A DNA stretch of 64,000 nt from Caenorhabditis elegans (taxonomy: Eukaryota > Nematoda > Chromadorea > Rhabditida > Rhabditidae), in contig NC_003282.8 in assembly GCF_000002985.6 (NCBI RefSeq), positions 2,604,001-2,668,000 on the forward strand, written 5' to 3'. Shown here in pieces: positions 46,492-58,400 of the stretch (position 1 is its first letter; every line of letters begins with the position of its first letter). Position numbers and translations under genes: made by a program. Under the pieces are notes generated by a model that searched no databases, was not told the DNA's origin, and saw nothing but the letters and a program-made list of their open reading frames with translations.

Positions 46492-49400
46492 TTAGGGAAA
46501 AGTGATAAAATCGATGAGCAGCGTGATGATGAGAAGATGAAGATAATACATTGATAGGAGACAACCCGTGAAATGTCGGCCACTTGATGATTGTGGTAAC
46601 CCGTCGAGATAATCGAGAACCTGTAGAGAAAATATGTGGAAAATTTGATGAGGAAAATGGTTAAGGATCGAGAAACGCGCCAAGTATCGAGAAAAGCGCC
46701 AAGTGTCCGAAAATACGCCAAGGATCGAGAAATGCGCCAAGGCTCCAGAAATGCGTCAAGTATCAAGAAAAGCGCCAAGTATCGTGAAAAGCACCTAGGC
46801 GCCAGAAATGCGTCAAGTATCGAGAAAGGCGCCAAGTATCCAAAAATGCGCCAAGTATCGTGAAAATCGCCAAGTATCCAAAAATGCGCCATGTTTCGCG
46901 AAAAGCGCTAAGTATCCAAAAATACGCCAAGTATCGAGAAAAGCGCCAAGTATCCAAAAATGCGCCAAGGATCAGAAAATGCGCCAAGGATCGAGAAAAG
47001 CGCTAAGTATCCAAAAATGCGCCAAGGATCAAGAAACGCGTCAAGTATCGAGAAAAGCGTCAGCACCCCCTTTACTGTATCCAAAAATGCGCCAATCAAA
47101 AACCAAAACTCACTTTAACTTGTTTAACAGTTGATAATACCAACTGGAAGCGTGGTGATTCGTTGAGCGAGAAGTGATCCGCCAATTTTCGAACATATGG
47201 TGAACAAATCTGAATTTTTTTCAGTTCGGTAGGGCGAGGTTGCTTTGAACATGAGATTTGAAAAGTTTCAGGCAAATTGGTGCCCTTTGAACAATGTTTC
47301 AATGGAAGTACGGTAGAGCGCAGTTGCCCAATAAAGTTTTTTTTTTAAATTCAGTAATATTCAACAGTTTCAGCCAAGTAATGATAAAAGTTCAATGGAG
47401 CGCGTTTGCGTAGTCGGCTCTAAAACAGCTTAAAATGCTCGGATCAGGTTGTATGAAAATATGAAAATAGCACATTCATTTTCGTAACAGTTCGATAATC
47501 ATGAAGCAAGTTACGTCAAAAGTTCACTAGAGCGCATTTGCATTATCACTCGTAATCTGCTATAAAAATAACTAGCTATTCTGAAACTTTATTCACACAT
47601 AGCTTTGGATTATTAAATATAGCTTAACGATTTTCAGCGGGTTCTTTTCGTCGCGAGCAGTTAAAGTTCAGTGGAGCGCGACTGCAAACAAGCTTCTAAC
47701 TTGATTTTAAATGATTGAAGCAATCTGAAATTTTACACACACATAGCCCAGTAAAATTAAAATTAGCTCAAAAACTTTCGAAAAAAAAATCCGATAACTG
47801 ATAGACAAGTTACGCAAAAAGTCCAGACTGGCCGGAGCGGGCGAAAATTTTTGACCTACCTTCTCAGCACCATCAGAATGCCACCTGGTACGTGTATGAT
47901 TGAACATCTCATTTCTACCGTACCACTCGATACGGTACAAAGCGTTGCCGGGCTCGCTGAGCTCATTCATCGTCACAATTCGGCACTGCAAGTTTTTCGG
48001 CAACAGACGTTCAAAAGCGATTTGCATTCGTGATGCGATATCGGTGGAAGCATCGGACGACGAAAAGCCGGCTTTATCGAGAATTTCGCGTGGCACGGCT
48101 TTTCGAATGAGCTCCACATCTTTCTGTGAGTACCCGATTGACATGTAGAGCCCCGGGTAGGTCTCTGGTGAATCTTCTGGAAATTCGCACACAAAATTTC
48201 CAGTTTCACAGTAGCAGGCTCCACGGTCCTTGAGGAATACACGCTCGCCGAATTCTGCAAAAATTGTTTTAATTGTAATTTTAAGAGATCCTTATTCTGA
48301 AACATTAAGCTGCAAATTTCAGCTTAAACCCATTATTTTGAAATAAGTTGTACCAAAAGTTCGGTGGAGCGCACTTGCACTAAACTTTCTTAAATCATGA
48401 AAAACCATCACAAATTCGATTTTGCGATGCATATAAGAAATGACCGCAATGAAATTATCTATCTTTATTTGTGATGAATTTTCGATTCTGTACTTCCTGG
48501 CCAAGTTATGCACGTTTGTTCGGTGGAGCGCGTTTGCACCCATCTAGCAACTGAACCACCGTGTAATGAACTGATAAATCTGAAAAATTCGCAAAACAAT
48601 AAACTAGTCATTTTCAATCTACACAAAAGTCAGCTATCAATTTCTGAGCAGATCAGAATTTTCCGCCCGCATAGTGCAAGTGCGCTCCACTGAACTTTTG
48701 CTGTAACTTTCCTGGAAACAGAGAAATTTTGTCGGGAATAATTTTGCACAGACTACCAGATTTCGGCTACTCATCAAACATTCGGCTACTCATCAAACAA
48801 AATGTGACGTCACTTACCAATAGTAGTCAGCGGAGCATCACAAGTACCATGGTCTAGACATGGGACTGGTTCACACGCGAGATGATCCTCAGACTCGCAT
48901 TCACACCAAGTGGAGCATCGACCCGACCAGTCCACGTATTTCTGGAAAAAAAAACGTTATTGAGATTTGGCGGTTTTAGCAAAGTTATCATAAAAAAGAG
49001 CGCGTTCGCAGCAGCTGAGTGCAAACGCGCTCTACCGAACGAACCCGAATTCAACCGGTTAGGAAATTTTTTGGGAATTTGAATTTGTTCAAAATATTTC
49101 AATTGAGCTTAAATATTTGTAACCCGATTGATCACTGCATACTTTATTTCAAAATTCTCCCTAAATTTTATTTTGAAGCAAGCTATGGCAAATGTTCACA
49201 AGAGCGCATTTGCATTATATCCTTTCTTCAAAACGCTTCAATTAAGTTCAAATGTTTTCTGCATACTCTGAAGTGCTCGAATTTCTGATTGAAAATTTTT
49301 TTTTTTTAAATTTAAGTTTGGGTACCCAAAACCCGATGAAAGTTATGACAAAAGTTCACTAGGGCGCGTTTTCATTCTCGCCAACCAACCCTCATAATAG

Positions 49401-52400
49401 CACCAATATGTGTGAAGATCTCTCGTCCATTTGCATCCTTCGTATTACAACCCTCCATCGGTGGTGGCGCATGCGTCGTGAATACGGTAGTCGTTGTGGG
49501 GGCCGTCGGTGTTGTAGATATCCAAGGAGGCGGAGCCTCTGACGTAATCGGCGGGGTTACTGTAGTCCGGAATTTCGGCTTCCTTTGAACAGTGTCACTA
49601 GATTTTTTGATCTCCGTCATTGGTTCTTCATCCATTTGTTCCTCATTATTTTCATCGTCCGTCGGCAGATTATCGATTGTTTCGGAATTTATCGATTTTC
49701 TGTCCGCCACCGTTGTCTGCGTCTCTTTCTTGCCGAAAATTCCAAATAAATCCAAAAAACTTGACTTTTTCGAGGTAACTGGGGGCGGCGGCGGCGGCGT
49801 TGTTGTAGTCGTTGTAGTCTTTGTAGTCCGTACGGTTACTGTAGTTGGTGGTACTGTAGTTCTAGGTGCCTTTGTTGTTGTAGAGGTACGCATGCGTTTT
49901 CGATTGTTCTGCTGGTTTTGATAGGGTCTCGAAGTGGTCCTGGGCGGCTCTTGGTAGGTTGGCGGGGCGAAGGTTACTGTAGTTATTGGCTGGTGGTTTA
50001 TCTGAAAAATTAAAAAAAAAACATATTTTTTCCGATAATATGGCCAATGGAGCACACTTGCACAATGTACAACGCTTGAGAATTTTCAAATTTCAAAAAG
50101 ACCCCACTGCTGTCCTATTACAGTTTGATCTACCAAAAATGCGGGAGCTTTTTGGCCTAAAAATCTGACGTCAGCAGGTTCTTGCGAAATCAGTTGAGAA
50201 CTCTGCGTCTGTTCTCCCGCATTTTTTGTAGATCTACGTAGATCAAGCCGAAATGAGGCACTCTGACACCACGTAGTTATGCAAAAAATTCAGCGGAGCG
50301 CAGTTGTACTAACCAGCCTACCACCGGAATAAGCTGAAATTCGGGTCTTGTGTAGTTGGAAATTTTAAAGATGATTCCGGCCATTCTCGGTCATGGTAGC
50401 TCAAAAATTCTGCGGAGCACAAATGCACCATTGCACCAAGAGTTCATTGGGGCGCGATTGCACTGTCGCTTCAATTGAGTCCACGCAGCACAAGTAGCTC
50501 ACTTTGCACAAAAACTCAAAAATTTTCACACTTTACGACTCGAATCACTGAACGTTTACTCAATTTTTTGAATTAAAAACCTCATTATAATCGAGAAATT
50601 CGATAAAGTCTTGTTGAAAACTATCTCTTTTTATTTTCTGAAATTTTTCCAAAATTTCATTTAAAAACTCGCAAGAACTCACCGTGCTTGCGGTTCTTCG
50701 CATCGCTGGCTCCGGCTCGGGGGGGTCCACCGCCTCTTCTACCGTACTCTGCACACGATTCGTGGCGAGACCCGGCTTACTGTAGCCCATTATTCGAGAA
50801 TATTCGATCATCGCACTCTCAATGCACGGGTTAGTCGGGATCATCGAGTTTTGGTGCGCAAGACATTGTACATCGGAGAGCTTGCAGAAACACGGTTGCT
50901 CGAGGATTGAGGCTCTGAAAATTGTATGATTTGAAGCATTATTTCACTCAGAAAATTTGATTTTTTTTTCAAAACTTGTGAACTAACAAACAACTGTCTA
51001 ACTGCCTAAATATTTTAAAATTCACCAGCTCTACACTATTCCTGGCTGTTTTTTTTCCATTTTTGTCCCGCTCTTCCGAGGGGACTCCAAAATTTGTGTA
51101 TAATACTCAATGTATGCTCCTTTGCACGGAAATCTTTAGTAAAAGGCGAAAGATTTTCACGGTTAAATGCAGAGGAACCAGAGTTGGTGTGTCGACAGCG
51201 ACACAGGTGGCATTGCCCACAGTCTACCGACACCTTGCGGGTTCCGCCTGACACCGCGCATAGTGTGCAACCTGGGCGGTCTTTAAATTTTGACCAAGTT
51301 ATAACTAAAGTTCGTTAAAGCACGTTTGCATTATCGTTTGTAACTTTCTTCTAAACACTCCAATCCCGCTGATTTTTTTGGGACAAACTTGAAAATTGCC
51401 ACCTACCTGGCAGTTAGCAAGGTTCTTCTGCAGTCATCCAGAGAAGTTTTCGAGCATTCCCCATTTCTCACGGGACAGTGAGCTTGCATTGCGTATCGAA
51501 TATGCTTACACCTCTGATCTTGATCACACTTCTGAACTGATTGAGTACATGTCTGCATGTAGCCGGATGATCTGTACAGGCATTTCGGGTAGATTATTTC
51601 CTGTAAATTTTACAGTGTAAAAATTGAATATTTTGCTAATTTTTGGGTTCTAGAAAATTTTTGCGTACTTTTGGAGCTACAGTAACCCGAAATAGTGGAG
51701 CATTTAGCTAGCGGTTCGGTAAAAAGCTTATCAGAGCGAATTTCCTATCAAAAAATTTGCTTGCACCGAGTTTCATAAAAAATTTTAACATTTTCAGGGA
51801 GTTCTGGCCTTTCTCATTGAATTTTCGCGCTCCATTAACAATCGACTGCCGGACAGCGCGTGGAAAAGTGACGTGTACTCCACACGGACAAATCCATTTA
51901 GTTTTACAACTAAAAACGAGCCGCGACGCGACACGCAACGCGCCGTAAATCTACACAAAATCTGTCCGACCCAAAATGGCCTAGTTCGGCAAACTCTGCC
52001 ATTTCGATTTATGAGGGAAGCCAGGAATTCCGTGCATTTTTAAGAATAAGTACATTCTAAGCATGAACTTCATTGCTTTAAAATTGAAAAATCAAATTTT
52101 AAACATCAAACTCAAAAAATCCTGTTATTTTCTCACTTGTCCTCAACTTTTCAGAGCTCGAGCTCAAAAACGCGTGAAATTCGGTGTTTGCGTACTTTTG
52201 GAGCTACAGTAACCCGAAATAGTGAAACATTTAGCTAGCGGCCCGGTAAAAAGCTTTTTAAACATAGAATTTGGCGGGAAGATCGAATTTGGTACCAAAT
52301 TTGGTGAATTTGGTAAAAAAACAGAATTTGCCTACCAAAATTCCCTCTAAATAGCCCACCAATTCATTCATTTTCCCACTCTGATTCATCTGCAATTCAC

Positions 52401-55400
52401 GGCAGGAAAAGTACACATTTTCCTCTTTTTGTGCATCTTTTTTTTCCATTTAGATTGCTTTCGGGGCGTAAGAATGCCAAATGATAGTTAGGTACTCCTC
52501 TCTCTCTCTCTATTATAAGTTTTTCTCGCCTGTTTCGGGCGGTCCCATCTTCTTCTTCTTCCCCCCAAATTGCTTTTTTTTTTGCTGCTGCGCGGCAAAG
52601 TTGAGTGAGAAGAGCACAGGAAAGGGGAGCAAAATTGCTTTTCGAAGCTTTTGTGCGTGGGTGAGGAAGCTTTGAAAGAAAATATGGCGGTCAAGTTTCC
52701 TAATTTGACTAATTAGGCTTCAAATTGCTTTTTCACGTGTTTCTCAAACGAAAACTAATTGGATACGTGAAGTTTTGGATCTTAAACAGCTAAAATAACC
52801 GAGATCGTGGCGAGACCAAAAATGCGCCTTTAAGGTGATATGGTGCACAGGTTTCACTGACCAAAAATATCACATCTCGCTCTTTGAATCCCTATTAGCA
52901 CGATTACACCCTGGTAACGTACGTTCAAATTGTTCGGGAGGCCTAGTGGCTAACAAGCTCCCTTTTTGCTCAACGGCTCCTTGGTTCGATTCCCAGTTCG
53001 GGTAAAAATCTTTTTTCTTGGCGAATAGAGTAACATTTCGACTTCAAAGGTGCATTCTCTGCATTTCCAATGAATTTTTGATCTACTGACCTCAAAATTT
53101 ACATAGAAAAAAACATGGGAAAACTTAAAAATTTAATGTTTTTCTGCCCCCCCCCCCCCCCCCCCTATTTTCCCCGTCAATTGTATTTGAGTAGCCATTT
53201 TTCGTTCGTCCAAGTGAGATGGATCGGTGTGGGGAACAATTTCGTTCCCATTTTTTTATTGCAAAAATTTTACGGGCTCCGCCGCCGCCGCGCCACTTTT
53301 ATTGCTCCGTGCCTCGTCTACAGGAAACTTGTTTTGCGGAGTGGTGCGTACGGGAAGGGAAATGAGGAAGAAATTTAGAATATGAGCTAAAAATTGGTTC
53401 TGAGAAATGTTCGAGACGAGTAAAAATGATATGCACATAGCGGGGTTCGAACCAGGGAGTGATGGGCAAAAGGCAAAAGCGTTAGCCAATAGGCTACGTG
53501 GGCAGCAGTTAGATGTTATGGCAGATGGTTACTTGTAGTTGGCTGGGGCAGATTTGATATTATACATCTGGGAATCAAATACCGATAAAGGCACATAGTG
53601 GGTCTCGCCACGATCTAGGTTCGTTTTGCCGTTTAAGAGGCCAAACTAAGTGTTCTCAACTAGTTTTCAGTGCAGTTTTCGAACTTTACATTAAAAAACA
53701 TTAATTAAACCAACCTGTTGAGTTAAGCACCCCTCATCCTCCGGTGCGCAATGACAGAACATTATTGATTCGATCAACGCAAACGGGACGTACGTCACGA
53801 ACCGTTGAAGGCTCTGAGCGCATTCCTCCCGTTGACAGGAGGCCGTCGAGGCGCAACGAACACGAAGCTCGCCGAGATGCCAACGACATTCGTCGACGGA
53901 TTCGCAACGGCGGATTGCGTCCGGGCAGGAGGATCCTGGAAACATTGGAAATTTCCATGAGATTGGAGCAGTTCAGTAGGGCGCGTTTGCATTTATGTTT
54001 TTAACTTTGTTTGTAATACAACCATCAATCTGAAATTTTTGCGTACTCTAGTTTTTCATAGGTGTAGTTTGGCAAACAAATTGCAAGTGTTTTTCACTGA
54101 TTTTAAGAGAGTTACGCTAAAAGTTCCGTGGAGCGCGTTTGCATTATTACCTGTAGCTCCATTCAAAGTTCTCAAATCGAGCTTAAATTTGTTCCACCTA
54201 TCCCCTAGCACATTTACTAACAGGTTTTAACATTTCCAAGCCCTTACCATAATCGTCACCTTGAAACCCAGCCCGAACAAGATGAAACCTAATGCTTACA
54301 GTAACCAGGTAGTAGATCAAATGCAAAAATATCATAGCTTCCGGCCCTTTTTCTCACATTTTCGGCACATTCGGCTAGCACGGAGAGAAGATGATGGTTG
54401 GGGGAGGAAGGAAGAGAGGAAAAGCCGTCGGTCTTCTGAAGGTGAAAAGTGGGCGGAGCGTGCGGGTGGCTCAGTGTGCACTTCTGCGTCTCCCAAGCTC
54501 AGAGGAAATCAAGAGTATTGTGTGTGTGGAGTTCAAAAGACGAAACAAGAGAAAAAATGCACAAAAAAGGTGACACCTATTGTTTTTGTTTCCATTTTTT
54601 GTGCAACCAGAGCAAGGATTATCGTGTGTTTTTTTTTCGGTTTTGGAAGGGGTGAAAAAGACGAAGATGAAGCGTGGGGGTTAACTTATTGTGTATATGG
54701 TGTCTGCGGGGAAGACCTTCTTGTGAAAAAGATCTAGAAAAAAAAATTCAGGTTGGGAGGTTTCGAACCAGCGACCTCCAAATTCAAAATGTTGGGCGTT
54801 AGCCACTAGGCCACGCATGCAGGTTTTTTTAATACTCAAAGGCCGTAGAGCTTACTGAAAAGTTTGAAAACGAACTTTTCTCGACAAAAGTAGAAAAATA
54901 AGGTTTTTATTACGTGACCGCAAAATGGGAAAAACTCTGCCACCCGATTTTTTCAAAAATCAGGTTTGGTGGGCATTTCAAAACTCCAATATCAGGCAGA
55001 AACAAAAGGATTTCCGCACTGAAGGATTCGAACCATCGACCTTCGGAATCAAAAACGAACGTGTTAGCCACTAGGCCACATGCGCAAGTTTTAGGTTACT
55101 TTCAAAGGCCGTAGAGCTCAACAATCACCTCGAAATTGTTTTTTTGAGAATTTCGAAAAATGCAATTTTCCCGCCAAACGCATCCCACATCTACAATTTG
55201 GCTCACAGCGTTCAAGTAGGTGCACTTGAAACGGGAAGCCAATAATTATTTTTTTTCGGATTCTTTCCTCCTTTTTTGCTCTTTTTCTGTGCAAGAACTC
55301 ACTCAAACTAGATTTCCGGGGACGAAAAGCCGGTGGGAATTCCATTTTCGAACCCTGATACGTGTAATAATTCTCCTGGGCTACTGTAGGTGTCGGATCA

Positions 55401-58400
55401 ATTACTGCTTTCAGCCGAAAACCTTGACGTGGTGACGTGTCACGATGACGTGGCGCTTGGGCGGAGCTCCACCAACTGGGTACGGTAGTTGTCCGGGGTA
55501 CTGTAGGTACTGTAGGCCTTGGGGTAGTTGTGGTTGTGGTCCTCGTTGTTGTTGGGGGTACTGTAGTGGTTGTTGTGGTTGTTGTGGTAGTTGGAACTTC
55601 ACGGAGAATATATTCTGGAAAATCAGGGAAACTTGAATTTTTAATAATTTTTACGTGTGTTATCAAAATTCTATGATAAAAATTGAAAAATTCACATTTT
55701 ACCGCACATTTTAAGTCAAAAAACAGAGAAAAAGCTCAAAAATTGGCTAATTTTCGGGGTTTTATATGTGGTTACCATTTTCTGGGTTAATATTTTTATC
55801 ATGTGTTTTTCCACTTTTTAACTTAAAAATCTGAATTCAGCTCTTTGAGAGCTTTCATTTAAGTATAATCATACTTTGCTTAAAATGGAGAAAGCGTGGG
55901 TCTCACCGCGAGGTTACTGTAGTTTCGCTGCGGGACCCACTTTTTTCACCATTGAGCAAAGTATGGCATGATTATACTTAAATAAAAGCTCTTGGCAAGC
56001 TGAATTCGAATTTGATAGTAAGTTTGACTAAAAATAAAATTTTTGGCGAAAAGTTAGAATTTCAAAAAAAAACAGTTTTTTGAAAATTTAGAAAAATCTT
56101 CACTCACCAGATTGTTCGCGATTTTCATATCTTCTTCGATACTGCTCACTCATTGCTCGCTGCTTATTCTCCTCAGCTTCACGGTTTTTCTGAGCCAAAG
56201 TCATCAAGACAGGAAATTGTCCGGATTTCGAAATTTCGTCTGAAAAAAAAAAAAATTTTTATGGAGGAATCGAATTTTCACTAATAAATTCAAATTCAGC
56301 TTGTCAAAAGCTTCAATTTAAGCATAATCATGACTATGTTCCGAGAATTTGGCCAAAAGTAGGGTCCCGCCACGAAAACATACAGTAACCCAAAGGTTTT
56401 CGCTGCGGGACCCAAAGTAAAGGGAAGTAGGTCATTACTAAAATTAAAGCTTTCAGTGATGAAAACTTTACTTGTTTGCTTAATATCTAGTGAATCAAAA
56501 ATTCCCCAAATTTAGGCACGCAAACTTGGAAAAAGCGATTTTTGTGAATTTGGTAAAGAAAAACCTTTTTGGAAATTTGTAACATTTAAAAAATCGCTAG
56601 AAAAATTATTTTCCTATAAAAATGACCAACAACCCCGAATTTCAGATTTCTTTCGCGTCGAGACCCATGTTTTCCGAACTATCTCATAATTCCTCATTTT
56701 TCGAATTAAATTATATCAAAATTAAGAATCAGCTCACCGTGAGCTTTGATTTGGAAAAATCTTCAATCATGACCTACTTTTGGGTCCCGCCACGAAAACC
56801 TACAGTAACCCATAGATTTTCGTGGCGGGACCCTACTTAAGCAAAGTAGGTCAAGATTATACTCAAATTGAAGCTCTTGATGAGATAAATTTGAATTTCA
56901 ATGTGAAAATGTTTCTTTTTTAATTTTGAAAAAAAAAAAAAATTTCGAGTTAAAGAAATTTTTTTTTTTTAATTATTTTGTTTTGATTTTTTTTCCAAAA
57001 TAAAATAAAATTCAACTTACATATACATTTATTATAATTAGTATGCAATCGAATCCAATGACAATCCGACGAATTCGAAGAAGCACACTGACAATCGCCG
57101 AGCCCACTCCACGTGAGCCCCTCAAAACTCTGCCAGCACACTTCTCGATCAGCCATTCGACACTGATTATCCAGATCCACGTCACAATTCTTGCGAAACA
57201 TTGACCAAAGTTGAGAGCAAGACACGTGTTTTAGGCAAACTTGGTAGAGCGCTGCGTCGCACGTTTTTTGCTCGATTTTCGACTTTGTCAGCTCTGAAAC
57301 TTGGGTTTTCAAGTGAAATATACAAATTTAGAGTAGAAAGTCTAAAAATTCACATATTTCTGCAGTTTTAGAGCCAATAAAGAGAGAAAACACGCTCGAA
57401 AATTAACTGATTTGCAAGAGTTTATAGGTTGGTGCTTGTTTTGGGCTAATTTTCAAAAGCCATGATTTTGTCAACATTTTAACAAAAAAAATTGAATTCA
57501 GCCCACTGAGAGCTTTCATTTGAGTATAATCATGTCATACTTTGCTCAAGTCTGAAGAATTAAGAATTTTAAGTCCCACCACGAACACTTCCGGGTTACT
57601 GTAGGTTTTCGTGGCGGGACTCAATTTTATTCGAATGTATGTCAAGATTATACGCAAATTGAAGCTAATTGCATGGAGAATTCGAAAAAATTATTATAAT
57701 TAGAAAACATTGAAAATTGTTCGGGTCTCGACACGAAAAGTGGAAAAAGCTGGAAAAACCACTTTTTTGAGGTTTAGTTAGCCCGGTTTTCTTTTTTTTT
57801 TGTTTTTTTGACGGGAACTTGTCTCTGCATGCTTTTGAAATTAATTTCAATTGAAATTGGGCAAAAGTTCTTCTAAAAATTTCAGATTTTCAGAAGTTGT
57901 GAAACACTTTTTTTGGCTCATTTACAAAAACCATGAATTTTACATAGTTTTAAACTGAAAATTTGAATTTTGCATGACAATAGCTTTCATTTGAGTATAA
58001 TCATGCCATACTTGGCTCAAGTGTGAAAAAGTTTAGGTCTTACCACGAATCCCCGGGGTTACTGTAGGTTTTCGTGGCGGGACTCAATTTTATTCGAAAG
58101 TATGTCAAGATTATACGCAAATTGAAGCTAATTGCATGGAGAATTCGAAAAAATTATTATAATTAGAGAAGATTGAAAATTGTTCGGGTCTCGACACGAA
58201 AAGTGGAAAAAGCTGGAAAAACCAGCTTTTTTTCATTTTTTTTTTGACGGGAACTTGTCTGCATGCTTTTGAAATCAATTTCAATTGAAATTGGGCAAAA
58301 GTTCTTCTAAAAATTTCAGATTTGAAGTTGTGAAACACTTTTTTGGCTCATTTACAAAAACCATGAATTTTACATAGTTTTAAACTGAAAATTTGAATTT

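Larger units (their letters stand above)
47300..54145. repeat. Dispersed short motif (GTTC-N-GTGGAGCGCGTTTGCA) through introns of the receptor-like gene
   Basis: A short motif near AGTTCAGTGGAGCGCGTTTG followed by CA(T/C) recurs in both orientations at about 47310, 47392, 47524, 47655, 48360, 48518, 48675, 49000, 49195, 49345, 50045, 50290, 50412, 50450, 51310, 53972 and 54120. Isolated copies occur near 1334, 9318, 29231 and 62300. It is always outside the exons, often directly followed by TATAACTT or preceded by GTTATGCAAAA-type words. Confidence 0.6.

Noticed and set aside
46431-47134. Several overlapping open frames on both strands
   Set aside because: They are produced by the 19-bp minisatellite; the only real exon here is 46620-46492, which ends the receptor-like protein.
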